Shown: one piece after another, positions 17,045 to 26,032 of the stretch | Position numbering within the stretch: position 1 is the stretch's first letter | Layout: every line of letters starts with the position of its first letter | The notes under the pieces: generated by a model | Told to the model about the DNA's origin: nothing | The model's input: the letters and a program-made list of their open reading frames with translations, nothing else | Databases searched by the model: none | Made by a program: the position numbers and the translations under genes | NCBI GenBank assembly: GCA_003136635.1 | Contig: PLFD01000020.1 | Span: 1 to 49,549, forward strand | Origin: a candidate division FCPU426 bacterium | Lineage (GTDB): Bacteria; Oederibacteriota; Muellerivitia; Muellerivitales; Muellerivitaceae | Reading direction: 5' to 3' | Length of the DNA: 49,549 nucleotides

Positions 17045-18796
17045 TTGTCCGAAAAAATATTTCATGGGGTCCCGGCCTCAGGCGGTATAGCCATCGGTCC
17101 CGCTTATCTTTATCACTCTCAGGGTTTGACGGTTTCCCGCAGGAAACTCAAACCGGAGGAAGTTGAGCTCGAATTAAAACGCTTTCAAGAGGCGTTGGCG
17201 AAAACACGCTCCCAGATTAAGGGATTGGAAGAAAAGGCAAAAGAAAAATTAGGAGAAGAACACGCCAGTATTTTTAGCGCTCACCAAGTTTTGCTGGAAG
17301 ATCCTCTTTTTACTGAAGACGTAGCTCGAATTGTTTCGTCCGATCATATCAACGCCGAATTTGTACTTCATGAGGCGTTGGAAAAATTTAAAACAGTGAT
17401 GGCCTCGCTTAATGACGAGTATTTCCGCGAAAGGGGCGGTGATATTCGGGATGTGGGAAATCGTGTTTTACGCAACTTGATGGGTAAGGGTGATAAGGAA
17501 GAACTTAAAAAACTGGATAAGGAAATTATTCTGGTTGCCAATGACTTGATCCCCTCAGACATGGTCAATTTGCCGACCGAGACCATAAAAGCTTTTTGTA
17601 CGGATGTAGGCGGAAAAACTTCTCATGTCGCCATAGTGTCCCGGTCGATGGGGCTGCCCGCAGTGGTGGGAATGCAAAAAGCCACGATGGACATTCACGA
17701 CGGTGATCTTCTTATTGTGGATGGGAACAAAGGGCTAGTTTTAGTCAATCCACGGCCTCACATCATTGAACAATATCGTCATTTAAAAGAAGAATATGTC
17801 GCTTTTCAAAAGAGCTTAGAAGCATTTAAAAATTTGCCCGCAGTGACGCCGGATGGGCGCCGCGTAACTTTAGCGGCAAATATTGAGACTCCACTGGAAC
17901 TGGATGATATGGCGCGGCATGGAGCGGAAGGGATTGGCTTATATCGGACTGAATTTTTATACATGAATCGAGAAGAAAATCCATCGGAGGAAGAACAATT
18001 TCAAGCCTATAAAGAATTGGCGGTAAAAACTGGAGATCATCCAGCCATTATTCGCACATTGGATTTGGGCGGAGACAAATTTCTCTCCCATTTAAACGAC
18101 TCTGAAGAGAAAAACCCGTTTTTGGGGTTAAGAGCCATTCGCTTGTGTTTGAAAAGGCCGGATATTTTTAAAATCCAGTTAAGGGCCATTTTGCGGGCCG
18201 CGGCTTATGGGCCAATCAAAATCATGTTTCCGATGATTTCCTCATTAAGTGAGGTGTTAGAGTCTAAGGTGTTATTGCAAGAGTGCGCGGAAGAGTTAAA
18301 ACACGAGGGCCAGGTTTTTAGATCTGGAATAGAAGTGGGCGTGATGATTGAGATTCCATCGGCGGCAATTATTGCGGATATTTTGATTCAGGAAGTTGAT
18401 TTCTTTTCAATAGGAACCAATGATTTGATTCAATATTCCATGGCGGCTGACAGAGGTAATGAGTCGGTAGCTTATTTATACGATCCATTGAATCCGGCCA
18501 TACTCAGGTTGATTCATATGACGGTAGAAGCCGCGCATAAAGCGGGCAAATGGGTTGGCATGTGTGGGGAAGTGGCGGGAGACCCTCAGTTTATTCCGCT
18601 ATTATTGGGGATAGGGCTTGATGAGCTATCGGCCAGTGTTTCAGTTATTTCAGAGATTAAAAAAATCATCCGTATGATGCCCTACGAAAAAGCAAAAGAA
18701 ATCGCCTTAGCCGCCACTCGAGTTAAAACTTCTGATGAGGTTTTTGAAATTATTCGTGATAACGTTCCGGCCGAATTAAAGGCAATTCTTTTTTAA
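17045..18796 (+). CDS. ptsI: PEP-protein phosphotransferase (enzyme I)
   Basis: The 583-residue protein starts at TTG 17045 after CAGGAGA. It has the N-terminal HPr-binding and phosphohistidine domain with H194 (GGKTSHVAIVSRSMGLPAVVG), then the C-terminal PEP-binding TIM barrel with GIGLYRTEFLYMNR, DLGGDKFL, FFSIGTNDLIQYSMAADR and GMCGEVAGD. It uses PEP to phosphorylate HPr, starting the PTS cascade. It is the last gene of the cluster that begins at rpoN. Length and active sites are those of a standard enzyme I, not the GAF-fused nitrogen type. Confidence 0.97.
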   Translation: MSEKIFHGVPASGGIAIGPAYLYHSQGLTVSRRKLKPEEVELELKRFQEALAKTRSQIKGLEEKAKEKLGEEHASIFSAHQVLLEDPLFTEDVARIVSSDHINAEFVLHEALEKFKTVMASLNDEYFRERGGDIRDVGNRVLRNLMGKGDKEELKKLDKEIILVANDLIPSDMVNLPTETIKAFCTDVGGKTSHVAIVSRSMGLPAVVGMQKATMDIHDGDLLIVDGNKGLVLVNPRPHIIEQYRHLKEEYVAFQKSLEAFKNLPAVTPDGRRVTLAANIETPLELDDMARHGAEGIGLYRTEFLYMNREENPSEEEQFQAYKELAVKTGDHPAIIRTLDLGGDKFLSHLNDSEEKNPFLGLRAIRLCLKRPDIFKIQLRAILRAAAYGPIKIMFPMISSLSEVLESKVLLQECAEELKHEGQVFRSGIEVGVMIEIPSAAIIADILIQEVDFFSIGTNDLIQYSMAADRGNESVAYLYDPLNPAILRLIHMTVEAAHKAGKWVGMCGEVAGDPQFIPLLLGIGLDELSASVSVISEIKKIIRMMPYEKAKEIALAATRVKTSDEVFEIIRDNVPAELKAILF

Positions 18797-18884
18797 CAGG
18801 TTTTAAGTTTGAGTAAGTATGATTTCTGAACCCGTCGCTATGATGATTGGTTCAATGAGTAAACCCTAAAAATGGATATTTAAA

Positions 18885-19559
18885 ATGCAAAAACTGATTA
18901 AGGGAATTATCGATTTCCATCAAAATCGTCGAAACCAGGTCAAGGACACTTTTGCGCAACTGGCATTAGGGCAAAGCCCGGACGTTTTTTTTATCGCCTG
19001 TTCTGACAGCAGGGTGGCGGTTAATGTGTTCGCTTCCACTGAGCCGGGAGATCTTTTTGTTATTCGGAATGCGGGTAATTTTGTGACACCTTTCAGTTCT
19101 TCCGATGTGGTTCCGGAGGATGAATCGGAAGTAGCCGCGTTGGAATTTGCTTTGGAGTATTTAAAAGTTCCACACATTATTGTTTGCGGACATTCGGATT
19201 GCGGCGCTATCAAGGCGTTATGTCAGGGAAGAGAAAATATTGAGTTGCCGCATCTTCGCTCTTGGCTTCGCCATGGCGAGGATGCTTTAAAGCGAGTTCG
19301 TTCCACGGTTAAAATGGAAGGTCCGGCAGAAGTTAACGCTGTTTCAAAAGAAAACGTTCTTTTACAGATGGAACATTTAAAAAGCTATGACCGAGTAGCG
19401 GATCGTGTTGAAAAGGGACAATTAATGCTCCATGGTCTTTGGTTTGATATCCAAAACACAGATGTTTATTACGCAAGTCTAGAGGAAAGAATTTTTAGAA
19501 TTATTGATGATGTGGAAGGCGAAAGAGTTTTGGCTTCATTAAAAGGAGAACAGCGCTAG
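18885..19559 (+). CDS. Beta-class carbonic anhydrase
   Basis: The 224-residue beta-carbonic anhydrase interconverts CO2 and bicarbonate. Zinc ligands C39, H103 and C106 lie in ACSDSRV and CGHSDCGAIK, with the D41/R43 dyad also present. There is no signal peptide, so it is cytoplasmic. It stands 88 nt after ptsI without a clear terminator between them, so it could be a separate unit or read-through. It may supply bicarbonate for carboxylations. Confidence 0.94.
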   Translation: MQKLIKGIIDFHQNRRNQVKDTFAQLALGQSPDVFFIACSDSRVAVNVFASTEPGDLFVIRNAGNFVTPFSSSDVVPEDESEVAALEFALEYLKVPHIIVCGHSDCGAIKALCQGRENIELPHLRSWLRHGEDALKRVRSTVKMEGPAEVNAVSKENVLLQMEHLKSYDRVADRVEKGQLMLHGLWFDIQNTDVYYASLEERIFRIIDDVEGERVLASLKGEQR

Positions 19560-19577
19560 GGTTAATTCGTTTTTTAT

Positions 19578-19605
19578 TTGGCTATCATTTTGATAGTGCT
19601 ATACT
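19578..19605 (+). promoter_or_regulatory. Extended -10 promoter with palindromic operator-like site
   Basis: TTGGCT (19578-19583) and TATACT (19600-19605) are separated by 16 nt, with TG one base before the -10. Between them lies the perfect inverted repeat CTATCA-TTT-TGATAG (19582-19596), positioned like a repressor operator. The expected start near 19612 coincides with the ATG of the next gene, implying a leaderless or nearly leaderless message. Confidence 0.55.
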
Positions 19606-19611
19606 TTGCGA

Positions 19612-21102
19612 ATGAAAATATTAAATTTTTGTTTTTTAAGTACTTTATTAGTTATTGGTGTATTTAGTTTCACGTCTTTAGCTTTTGCTGGTGTTTATAA
19701 CGCAACGACTCCTCCTATTGTTTCTCCAGAACAAATGAGTGTTATTGGTATTAGTATGGGAAATGCCGTGGTGGGCGATGGTACGCTTTTTAATGCCACT
19801 GCTTTTAATCCTGCCTTGTTGGGACAGGCACCTGGAACGCTTGAGCTCTTACAATTGAGAGTTAATGTTTCCAACGATGACTTTTCAGTTTATAACTATA
19901 TTCAAAATGGCATCAATTTTGATCCGGGCGGAACCTTTCAAAATTTAGCTCTTGATTATTTCAGTCCTTCTTCTGCAAATGATGCGGCAGTTTCTACATC
20001 CTTGAATTCGTTTGATAGCGTTGTTAATAATTTGACTAATAAAGCGCTTCAGGTTGGAGTCGGTGATAATTTTGCCGTTAAAGTTACTCCTAATTTTGGG
20101 ATAGAGGTTTTTGATAGCACACATGCTTTGGCCGAACTTAGACAGGGTCCTTTAGTTCAGCAATTAACCGGCATTAATATTAATCCCTATGGAGGATCCT
20201 CCCAATTAGGTGGCGCGGTTACTGTTTTGAAAAATACGATTCAAACCGCGATTAATACCATTATTCCTTCGTCCAATCAGAACGGCGCTGTGAAGAATGA
20301 TATTAATCAATTCAAGCAGGGTGGCGAAAGCGTGAATGCTTTTGCAACTCAAGTTGGCAATGATTTGGCTGCTCAAGGTGTTACACTGAATTCAAGTTCA
20401 TTGCAGAATCTGCAAAATCAAATTATTAATGGTCTTTCAAACGATTTAGCTTATCTAAATGCTTTGGCCTATAGTGATACGGTGGCCATGGCGACAATCA
20501 ACTTCAATCCTTTTGAAGACTTTCCATTAACCATTGGTATCAATGGAAAAGTAGTAAGAAGATATTTTTCGTGGGCGAGTCTTACTGTATCTACTTCAAG
20601 CACGAATCAGCTGACGGATATGCAAAATGATTTGGAGCAGCCGACAACCCGTTGGGGTGTCGATTTAGGATTGCTTTACTCACTAGAACAAGATATTAAT
20701 GTCGGTCTTTCTTTTATAGATCTAATCAAGGCTTCGGCTACCATTCCCAACGCATCTGTAGCAGGAGATATTTTATATGGAGTCATAACGGATCCTGCGC
20801 CTACTGTAACAAAGCTGGGTATTTCTTGGCATCCGGTACACGAACTTAGCTTAAACAGCGACATTGATGACGTGTTTTCAACAACATCTTATTACACTGG
20901 TCTAGATTTCTTTTCGCATTTTAAATTTGGTGCTGCTTTGTCATTGGCTGGAATTTTGCAATTACGAGGTGGATTTTCAGACAACAATTTTGATGGTGGT
21001 TTAGGAGTTCAGCTTGGTTTTTTTGGTCTGGATTATTCTTATGCCATGGATGATTTAAGTTTTTCCTATAACCACTATGCTCAATTAAAGTTTATTTTCT
21101 AA
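19612..21102 (+). CDS. Putative outer-membrane beta-barrel protein, TraF-like
   Basis: The protein has 496 residues, with a signal peptide ending SLAFA before GVYNA. The mature part contains GNAVVGDGTLFNATAFNPALLG, resembling the conserved start of outer-membrane proteins related to conjugal-transfer TraF and PorV/FadL-like barrels. It ends with alternating strands and a terminal aromatic (LKFIF), typical for outer-membrane insertion. The middle (about 110-290) is rich in N, Q, S and T. No good SD precedes ATG 19612. An outer-membrane location is likely; function is unknown. Confidence 0.7.
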   Translation: MKILNFCFLSTLLVIGVFSFTSLAFAGVYNATTPPIVSPEQMSVIGISMGNAVVGDGTLFNATAFNPALLGQAPGTLELLQLRVNVSNDDFSVYNYIQNGINFDPGGTFQNLALDYFSPSSANDAAVSTSLNSFDSVVNNLTNKALQVGVGDNFAVKVTPNFGIEVFDSTHALAELRQGPLVQQLTGININPYGGSSQLGGAVTVLKNTIQTAINTIIPSSNQNGAVKNDINQFKQGGESVNAFATQVGNDLAAQGVTLNSSSLQNLQNQIINGLSNDLAYLNALAYSDTVAMATINFNPFEDFPLTIGINGKVVRRYFSWASLTVSTSSTNQLTDMQNDLEQPTTRWGVDLGLLYSLEQDINVGLSFIDLIKASATIPNASVAGDILYGVITDPAPTVTKLGISWHPVHELSLNSDIDDVFSTTSYYTGLDFFSHFKFGAALSLAGILQLRGGFSDNNFDGGLGVQLGFFGLDYSYAMDDLSFSYNHYAQLKFIF

Positions 21103-21255
21103 AAGCACAAAGTCCTTGTAATGTCAGGCCATTGAAGCGCTGAAATTCGTACACTAATATTCAATTAACTTTATAATTCATGGGGTTTGAAGTTTTGAAC
21201 AAGTAGCTTCATATTCTGTCGTTTTATTTTTTAAATTGCAGCGTAAAGGAAAGTC

Positions 21256-22380
21256 ATGCTTTTTTTCCGGCCAGATTGCCGTCATTTTACTGGTGAGAAA
21301 CCCTGTGCCCCGCATAAAAGCGAGGGAGTGATTTGTCTTGATTGCCCCCGATATGATCCGATAAAGAAGCGAATTCTCATTGTTAAACTTGACGCGGCCG
21401 GAGATGTTTTGAGGTCCACCGCCATTTTGCCAGCTTTTCACAAAAACAATCCCGGAATTTCTATATGGTGGGTTACTGAAAACGGCTCTAAACCGCTTTT
21501 AGAGAAAAACCCATATATCGACGTTTTGCTGGGTTCAGATCCAGCCCTGAGCGGTTTTTTGGGAGCTACCTTCTTCGATGAAGCTTATAACTTTGATATG
21601 AGCCGTAAAGCCGCCGCGATTCTACACATGGCCAACTCTCCCGTTAAAAAAGGTTTTGGGCTTTCTACGGAAGGTGTTGTGGTTCCGCTTGAGGCAAAAG
21701 ATGAAGAATGGTTTCAAATGGGAATTATGGATTCATTTAAGAGAGCGAATCAACGTACTTATCAGGATCATTTATTTCAATTGGGCGGTATGAAATATTC
21801 GGGCGAGGAACCCCAATTGGTTTTAACGGATAAAGAAAAGGAATGGGCCCAAGAGTTCGCGAAGAAACACAAACTCAATCGTTTCAAAAAGATTATTGGT
21901 TTTAATATTGGTTCTGGCGGTCGGTGGCCGATGAAACGCTGGAGGTTGGATGGTTTTTTATGGCTGGCGCGCCAGGTTCATAAAAGACATCCTAAAAGCG
22001 CTGTTCTTTTATACGGGGGTCCTGAAGAACGTCTACTAATGCCAGAATTAGCAAAAAAACTGAAAAACCTTTGTATTCCGACTGGAACGGAAAATACGAT
22101 GAGACAGTTTGTTTCTCTTGTTGATTTGGTCGATGTTTTAGTGTCAGGTGACACACTGGCGATTCATGTCGGAATTGCACTTAAAAAGAGACTCGTTGCC
22201 TATTTTGGCCCCACGTCGGACGCGGAAATAGACCTTTATGGCCGTGGAGAAAAGGTTCTTCCATCAAGTCCCTGCCAATGTTATTACCAGAACCAATGTA
22301 ACCAGAAGCTTTCCTGTATGGATAATTTACAAAACAAGGATATGTTAGCGGCGCTAGAACGACAGCTGAAATTAAGCTAA
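21256..22380 (+). CDS. GT9 (heptosyltransferase-like) glycosyltransferase with Cys-rich N-terminus
   Basis: The 374-residue protein has a GT-B fold of the ADP-heptose:LPS heptosyltransferase family: ILIVKLDAAGDVLRSTAIL (about residues 40-58), GFNIGSGGRWPMKRW and the C-terminal donor site SGDTLAIHVGIALKKRLVAYFGPT. It probably adds a sugar to LPS core or another surface glycan on the cytoplasmic face. Two cysteine groups are unusual: C8, C17, C27 and C30 before the Rossmann start, and a C-terminal run CQCYYQNQCNQKLSC. They could bind a metal. AAAGGAAAG precedes the ATG. It opens the AT-rich glycan region. Confidence 0.88.
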   Translation: MLFFRPDCRHFTGEKPCAPHKSEGVICLDCPRYDPIKKRILIVKLDAAGDVLRSTAILPAFHKNNPGISIWWVTENGSKPLLEKNPYIDVLLGSDPALSGFLGATFFDEAYNFDMSRKAAAILHMANSPVKKGFGLSTEGVVVPLEAKDEEWFQMGIMDSFKRANQRTYQDHLFQLGGMKYSGEEPQLVLTDKEKEWAQEFAKKHKLNRFKKIIGFNIGSGGRWPMKRWRLDGFLWLARQVHKRHPKSAVLLYGGPEERLLMPELAKKLKNLCIPTGTENTMRQFVSLVDLVDVLVSGDTLAIHVGIALKKRLVAYFGPTSDAEIDLYGRGEKVLPSSPCQCYYQNQCNQKLSCMDNLQNKDMLAALERQLKLS

Positions 22381-22458
22381 AAGCTCATTTCGCATTTTTT
22401 AAAACACACTAAACTTTGTGATTGCTATTTAAACGATCAAATTGGGAAAACTATCATT

Positions 22459-23172
22459 GTGAATAAAAAAAGTTTTTTCAGAAAATCTCGAACTGTATTT
22501 GAACATTACAAAAACACATATCGGCAGGAAATTCAAAAATCGATTAATTTCGCCGGCAAAGATTTGGATTTTTATACAGAAGCCAAGGTTTCTAAGCTTT
22601 TGTCTTTAACGCATCAATTTTTGGGAAGTCCTAATCGGCTTAATATTCTGGATGTTGGATGTGGGATTGGTATTACGGATTTTTATTTAACATCGAAGTA
22701 TAAAAAAGTTTATGGAATTGATTTGAGTCGTGGAGCTGTCAAAAAAGCAGAGACTTTAAATCCCCAAGCGTTTTATAAATCATATACAGGAAAAAAACTC
22801 CCATATTCTAAAAATTCAATGGATATCACATTTGCTATTTGTGTGATGCATCATGTGGTTCCAGATGAATTGAATCAATTCTGCAAAGAAATGATAAGGG
22901 TTACGAAAAAAGGTGGTTTGGTGATTATTTTTGAACACAATCCATTTAACCCTTTAACGCGCCATGCTGTGGCGCACTGTAAATTGGATGAAAATGCGCA
23001 TTTGTTGAGCTTAAAAAAAGTAAAAGACATGTTGGTTGCTTCGGAAGGAACTATCATAGATCGCCGCTATATATTATTTACACCCTTTCGCGGAAGATTA
23101 TTTTCGTATTTAGATACTTTGTTAAAAGAGATTCCTTTGGGGGCTCAGTATTTGGTAGTGGCTCGAAAATAA
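22459..23172 (+). CDS. Class I SAM-dependent methyltransferase
   Basis: The 237-residue protein begins with GTG. Motif I is ILDVGCGIGITDFYL, followed by VYGIDLSRGAVKKA (acidic loop), the motif II/III region MDITFAICVMHHV, and FEHNPFNPLTRHAV, a block I associate with methyltransferases of glycan and polyprenyl-sugar clusters. The substrate is unknown. Its neighbours (GT9 upstream, polyprenol-phosphate sugar synthase 16 nt downstream) suggest a sugar or lipid-linked glycan. Confidence 0.86.
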   Translation: MNKKSFFRKSRTVFEHYKNTYRQEIQKSINFAGKDLDFYTEAKVSKLLSLTHQFLGSPNRLNILDVGCGIGITDFYLTSKYKKVYGIDLSRGAVKKAETLNPQAFYKSYTGKKLPYSKNSMDITFAICVMHHVVPDELNQFCKEMIRVTKKGGLVIIFEHNPFNPLTRHAVAHCKLDENAHLLSLKKVKDMLVASEGTIIDRRYILFTPFRGRLFSYLDTLLKEIPLGAQYLVVARK

Positions 23173-23188
23173 ATAAGGATAGTTAAAA

Positions 23189-23917
23189 ATGAAAACCATA
23201 ATTGTAGTTCCGACTTATAACGAAAAAGCGAATATCAAACAGTTAATAAAGTTAATTCATAAACACGTGCCTGCTGCACATATTTTGGTAGTGGATGATT
23301 CATCTCCGGATAAAACATATGAAGTGGTTTTGGAATTAAAAAAGCGAGATAAAAAATTGAATTTGTTATTAAGAGACCGCTCCGTAAAGGGCCGTGGATG
23401 GGCTGGGCGAGATGGATTTGTGAAAGCATTGACTATGGGAGCAGATGTCGTTGTTGAAATGGACGCCGATTTATCACACCAACCAAAATTTATCCCGGCG
23501 CTTGTTAAGCCCATAGTGGCTCGCAAGGCGGATGTTGTTTTAGGCAGCCGCTATATGACCGGAGGCAAAGACATTGATAGACCTTTTTACCGTCAAATAA
23601 CCAGTAATTTTGCCAAAAATTATTTAAAAGTTGTTTTAGGTTTAAAAGCGCAAGATCCGACATCAGGTTTCAGGGCATATTCAAAAAACGCACTTGTGAA
23701 AATTAAAGTCAAAACTTTGACCGCCAGAGATCCATTTACGGTTTCTGAAATTTTGTATCGGTGTTATCGGGCCAAATTAAAAATCAAGGAAACGCCCATT
23801 GTGTTTATTGATCGGACTGAGGGTGAATCAAAACTTCAAATAACTACACTCGTTAAATATTTGGTCAGAGCCTTGGCGCTGCGGTTGGGCCAAGATCCTT
23901 TGGCTTCTGCCAAATAA
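23189..23917 (+). CDS. GT2 polyprenol-phosphate mannose/glucose synthase (DPM1-like)
   Basis: The 242-residue protein has the GT-A fold: IIVVPTYNEKANIKQLI at the N-terminus, ILVVDDSSPDKT, the acceptor-side RGWAGRDGFVKAL and the metal-binding DADLSHQP. The segment DPTSGFRAYSKNAL is typical of dolichyl-phosphate mannose synthases. There are no C-terminal membrane helices, so it is the short soluble type. It would transfer a hexose from a nucleotide sugar to polyprenyl phosphate, creating the donor used by GT39 enzymes such as the one at 27435-30254. Confidence 0.9.
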   Translation: MKTIIVVPTYNEKANIKQLIKLIHKHVPAAHILVVDDSSPDKTYEVVLELKKRDKKLNLLLRDRSVKGRGWAGRDGFVKALTMGADVVVEMDADLSHQPKFIPALVKPIVARKADVVLGSRYMTGGKDIDRPFYRQITSNFAKNYLKVVLGLKAQDPTSGFRAYSKNALVKIKVKTLTARDPFTVSEILYRCYRAKLKIKETPIVFIDRTEGESKLQITTLVKYLVRALALRLGQDPLASAK

Positions 23918-23926
23918 AAGAAGAAC

Positions 23927-23953
23927 GGGAATGACTCGTTCCCTGTCTTTTTA
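23927..23953 (+). terminator. Rho-independent-type terminator
   Basis: The 7-bp stem GGGAATG/CGTTCCC (23927-23933 with 23937-23943) has a 3-nt loop, and a T-rich tract (TGTCTTTTT) follows. It lies just after the DPM1-like gene, so the first part of the glycan region probably ends here. Confidence 0.65.
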
Positions 23954-24077
23954 AAGGATTAAACGTTAAATGTAATGTGGACGGCGGTATTTTTTACTAA
24001 TGATATAAAGATGGTTTTTTGTGAAATCAATTGTATTGTGAATACTTGAGTTTTGATTTTCGCTAAGGAGAACGTCG

Positions 24078-24893
24078 TTGAAGAAAGCCGATTACAAAAC
24101 CAAGGAATATTTTTTTAGACATTATTTGGAAAAAACACCGATTGCCTTGGCTTTGTGGCGATCACTGGAGTGCTATCGATATTCTCTGGAAAAACTTAAT
24201 CATCCTGTTTTGGATGTGGGGTGTGGTGATGGCTTTTTAGTCCGTGTCGCTTTTGAACAACAATTGGAAGCCGGAATCGATTTGGATAAAGGGGAAGTAG
24301 AACGGGCTATTCGGAGCAAAAGCTATAAGAAAACAATTTGTGCCAGCGCACTTAAAATTCCATTCAAAAATGATTCATTTACTACGGTTATCAGTAATTG
24401 TGTTTTAGAACATATTCCTGATATTGATAAAGCACTAAGTGAAATTCGACGCGTTTTAAAGAAAAATGGACGTCTAATGATTACCGTTCCCAGTGAATGT
24501 TATGGCAACAACTCTTATTTTCGGGGTGTGTTAACCAAGCTGGGTCTTTCATTGCTGGGTGAAAGATATGTCACTAATTTGAACCGTGTTTTTAAACATT
24601 TTCACGTTGATAGTGCCGCAACCTGGAAGAAACGGCTTCAAAAAGCTGGAATGAAGATGGAAAAAGCTGAATACATTATTCCCTTAAAGACTTTTCACAC
24701 CTACGAACGATGGATGATTTTGGCGTTCCCCTCAAAAATTTTTAAAGCCATTTTTGGACGTTGGGTTATTGGGCCCAGAAGACCTGTTCAATGGTTTGCC
24801 ACTAACTGGTTTAGGAAAGTTTTGAACGAGGAAGGCAGTCCAGGAGCTTGTTATTTTATTATCGCATGCAAAATCAGGACCAAGAGGATTTGA
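24078..24893 (+). CDS. Class I SAM-dependent methyltransferase
   Basis: The 271-residue protein starts at TTG 24078 behind AAGGAGAA. Motif I is VLDVGCGDGFLVRVA, then a conserved aspartate (GIDLDKGEV), SNCVLEHIPDIDKALSEIRR and GRLMITVPSE, typical of UbiE/Methyltransf_11 proteins. Its stop overlaps the start of the GtrA-methyltransferase gene (TGATG), so the two are coupled. The substrate is not evident; a sugar or lipid carrier is likely from context. Confidence 0.86.
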   Translation: MKKADYKTKEYFFRHYLEKTPIALALWRSLECYRYSLEKLNHPVLDVGCGDGFLVRVAFEQQLEAGIDLDKGEVERAIRSKSYKKTICASALKIPFKNDSFTTVISNCVLEHIPDIDKALSEIRRVLKKNGRLMITVPSECYGNNSYFRGVLTKLGLSLLGERYVTNLNRVFKHFHVDSAATWKKRLQKAGMKMEKAEYIIPLKTFHTYERWMILAFPSKIFKAIFGRWVIGPRRPVQWFATNWFRKVLNEEGSPGACYFIIACKIRTKRI

Positions 24894-25954
24894 TGCTTGA
24901 ACACGAAATTGTTCAAAGATGGCGGCACCCAGCTTTTCTTATATTTGTTTTGGGAGGTTTTTTGGGTGCGTTTGTAAACATCGGAACGACTCTTTTACTT
25001 GCGGATGGATTTTTAGTGAACCAGTTGATTGCATTCTTTGTGGGAACTTTTTTAAATCAAGCATTACATTTTGTTTATTACAACGTAGTTTATGTCAACA
25101 AGGAGGTCCAACTGCGGACTTCTTTTTCAATTCATTTGTTTCTGAGTTTCTGGGTTTCGGCGGGAAGTGCAGGTTTGTTGTGGCTTTTTATGTTGGATAA
25201 AGTTTCATTTCATGTCAGCCTTTTATACTGCATAATTATTTTAGCCTTGTCTAATTCTCTTTTAAACCGCATCTCGACTTTTAGCTCAGCAAAAATTGCA
25301 GAAGTTGAATACAAAGATATGAATGAAAGCTACTACAAAGATCACACTAACGAAAACAAAGTAAGTAAATTTAGGGCTTGGTACCACCGTTCCCGACATG
25401 AACGATTAACAAAATTTGTGGCCGAATATTTTGAGGCCAGTATGAAAATGGCGGATTTAGGTTGCGGAAATTGTTTGTGGAATGTTCAAAAACTTCCGGT
25501 TTTGGGTGTCGATATTAATGAGAAAATGCTGAGGTGGGCAAAAAAAAACAAATTTCTGAAAGATTATAAAGTTTGTGAGGATTTGGCGAAAACCGAGATT
25601 AAATCAAAAAGTTTAGATTTGATATTGATGTCGGAAGTCTTGGAACATGTTTTTGACCAGACTGAGGTTTTGAGAGAAGTTTCTCGGATGCTGAAGGATG
25701 ATGGAACTTTTTTAATTACTGTACCGTATGATTACTTTTTGGGACCGTTTTTTATTTTATTCAATCTAAACTGTCTTTATATGGGATATATAAGGGGAAG
25801 TGTATATCACAAGTATCGTTGCGGGCACATTCACCACTTTACAAAAGAACGTTTAAAAAAAGCTTTGGAACAGAATGGATTTTTTTTGAATAAAATTTTT
25901 GTAGTAAATGGTTTGTTGCTGTATGCTGTAGCCAATAAAAAAATTAAAATTTAA
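24893..25954 (+). CDS. GtrA-like membrane domain fused to a SAM methyltransferase
   Basis: The protein has 353 residues from ATG 24893, with GAGG nearby and overlap with the previous stop. Residues 10-130 form four hydrophobic helices in the GtrA/DPMS pattern, beginning FVLGGFLGAFVNIGTTLLL. GtrA proteins are thought to move polyprenyl-phosphate sugars across the membrane. After a linker, residues 185 to about 300 form a methyltransferase: MADLGCGNCLW (187-196 region), LGVDINEKML, LILMSEVLEHVFDQTEVLREV and FLITVPYD. Fusion of the two functions on one chain is unusual and suggests modification of the lipid-linked sugar near the flippase. Confidence 0.85.
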   Translation: MLEHEIVQRWRHPAFLIFVLGGFLGAFVNIGTTLLLADGFLVNQLIAFFVGTFLNQALHFVYYNVVYVNKEVQLRTSFSIHLFLSFWVSAGSAGLLWLFMLDKVSFHVSLLYCIIILALSNSLLNRISTFSSAKIAEVEYKDMNESYYKDHTNENKVSKFRAWYHRSRHERLTKFVAEYFEASMKMADLGCGNCLWNVQKLPVLGVDINEKMLRWAKKNKFLKDYKVCEDLAKTEIKSKSLDLILMSEVLEHVFDQTEVLREVSRMLKDDGTFLITVPYDYFLGPFFILFNLNCLYMGYIRGSVYHKYRCGHIHHFTKERLKKALEQNGFFLNKIFVVNGLLLYAVANKKIKI

Positions 25955-26001
25955 TTAGCTTTTAAGACTACGTTATTTTGAATATTGGCGATAATTAATG
26001 T

Positions 26002-26018
26002 TAGACCTTGAGGGTCTA
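26002..26018 (+). promoter_or_regulatory. Small hairpin followed by T-tract before the NHL gene SD
   Basis: The perfect 6-bp inverted repeat TAGACC-TTGAG-GGTCTA is followed by TTTT and then the GGAGG SD (26023-26027) of the next gene. It has the same order, hairpin then U-tract then SD, as the stronger structures before metK and ahcY. It is short, so it may be chance. Confidence 0.35.
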
Positions 26019-26032
26019 TTTTGGAGGATGGA

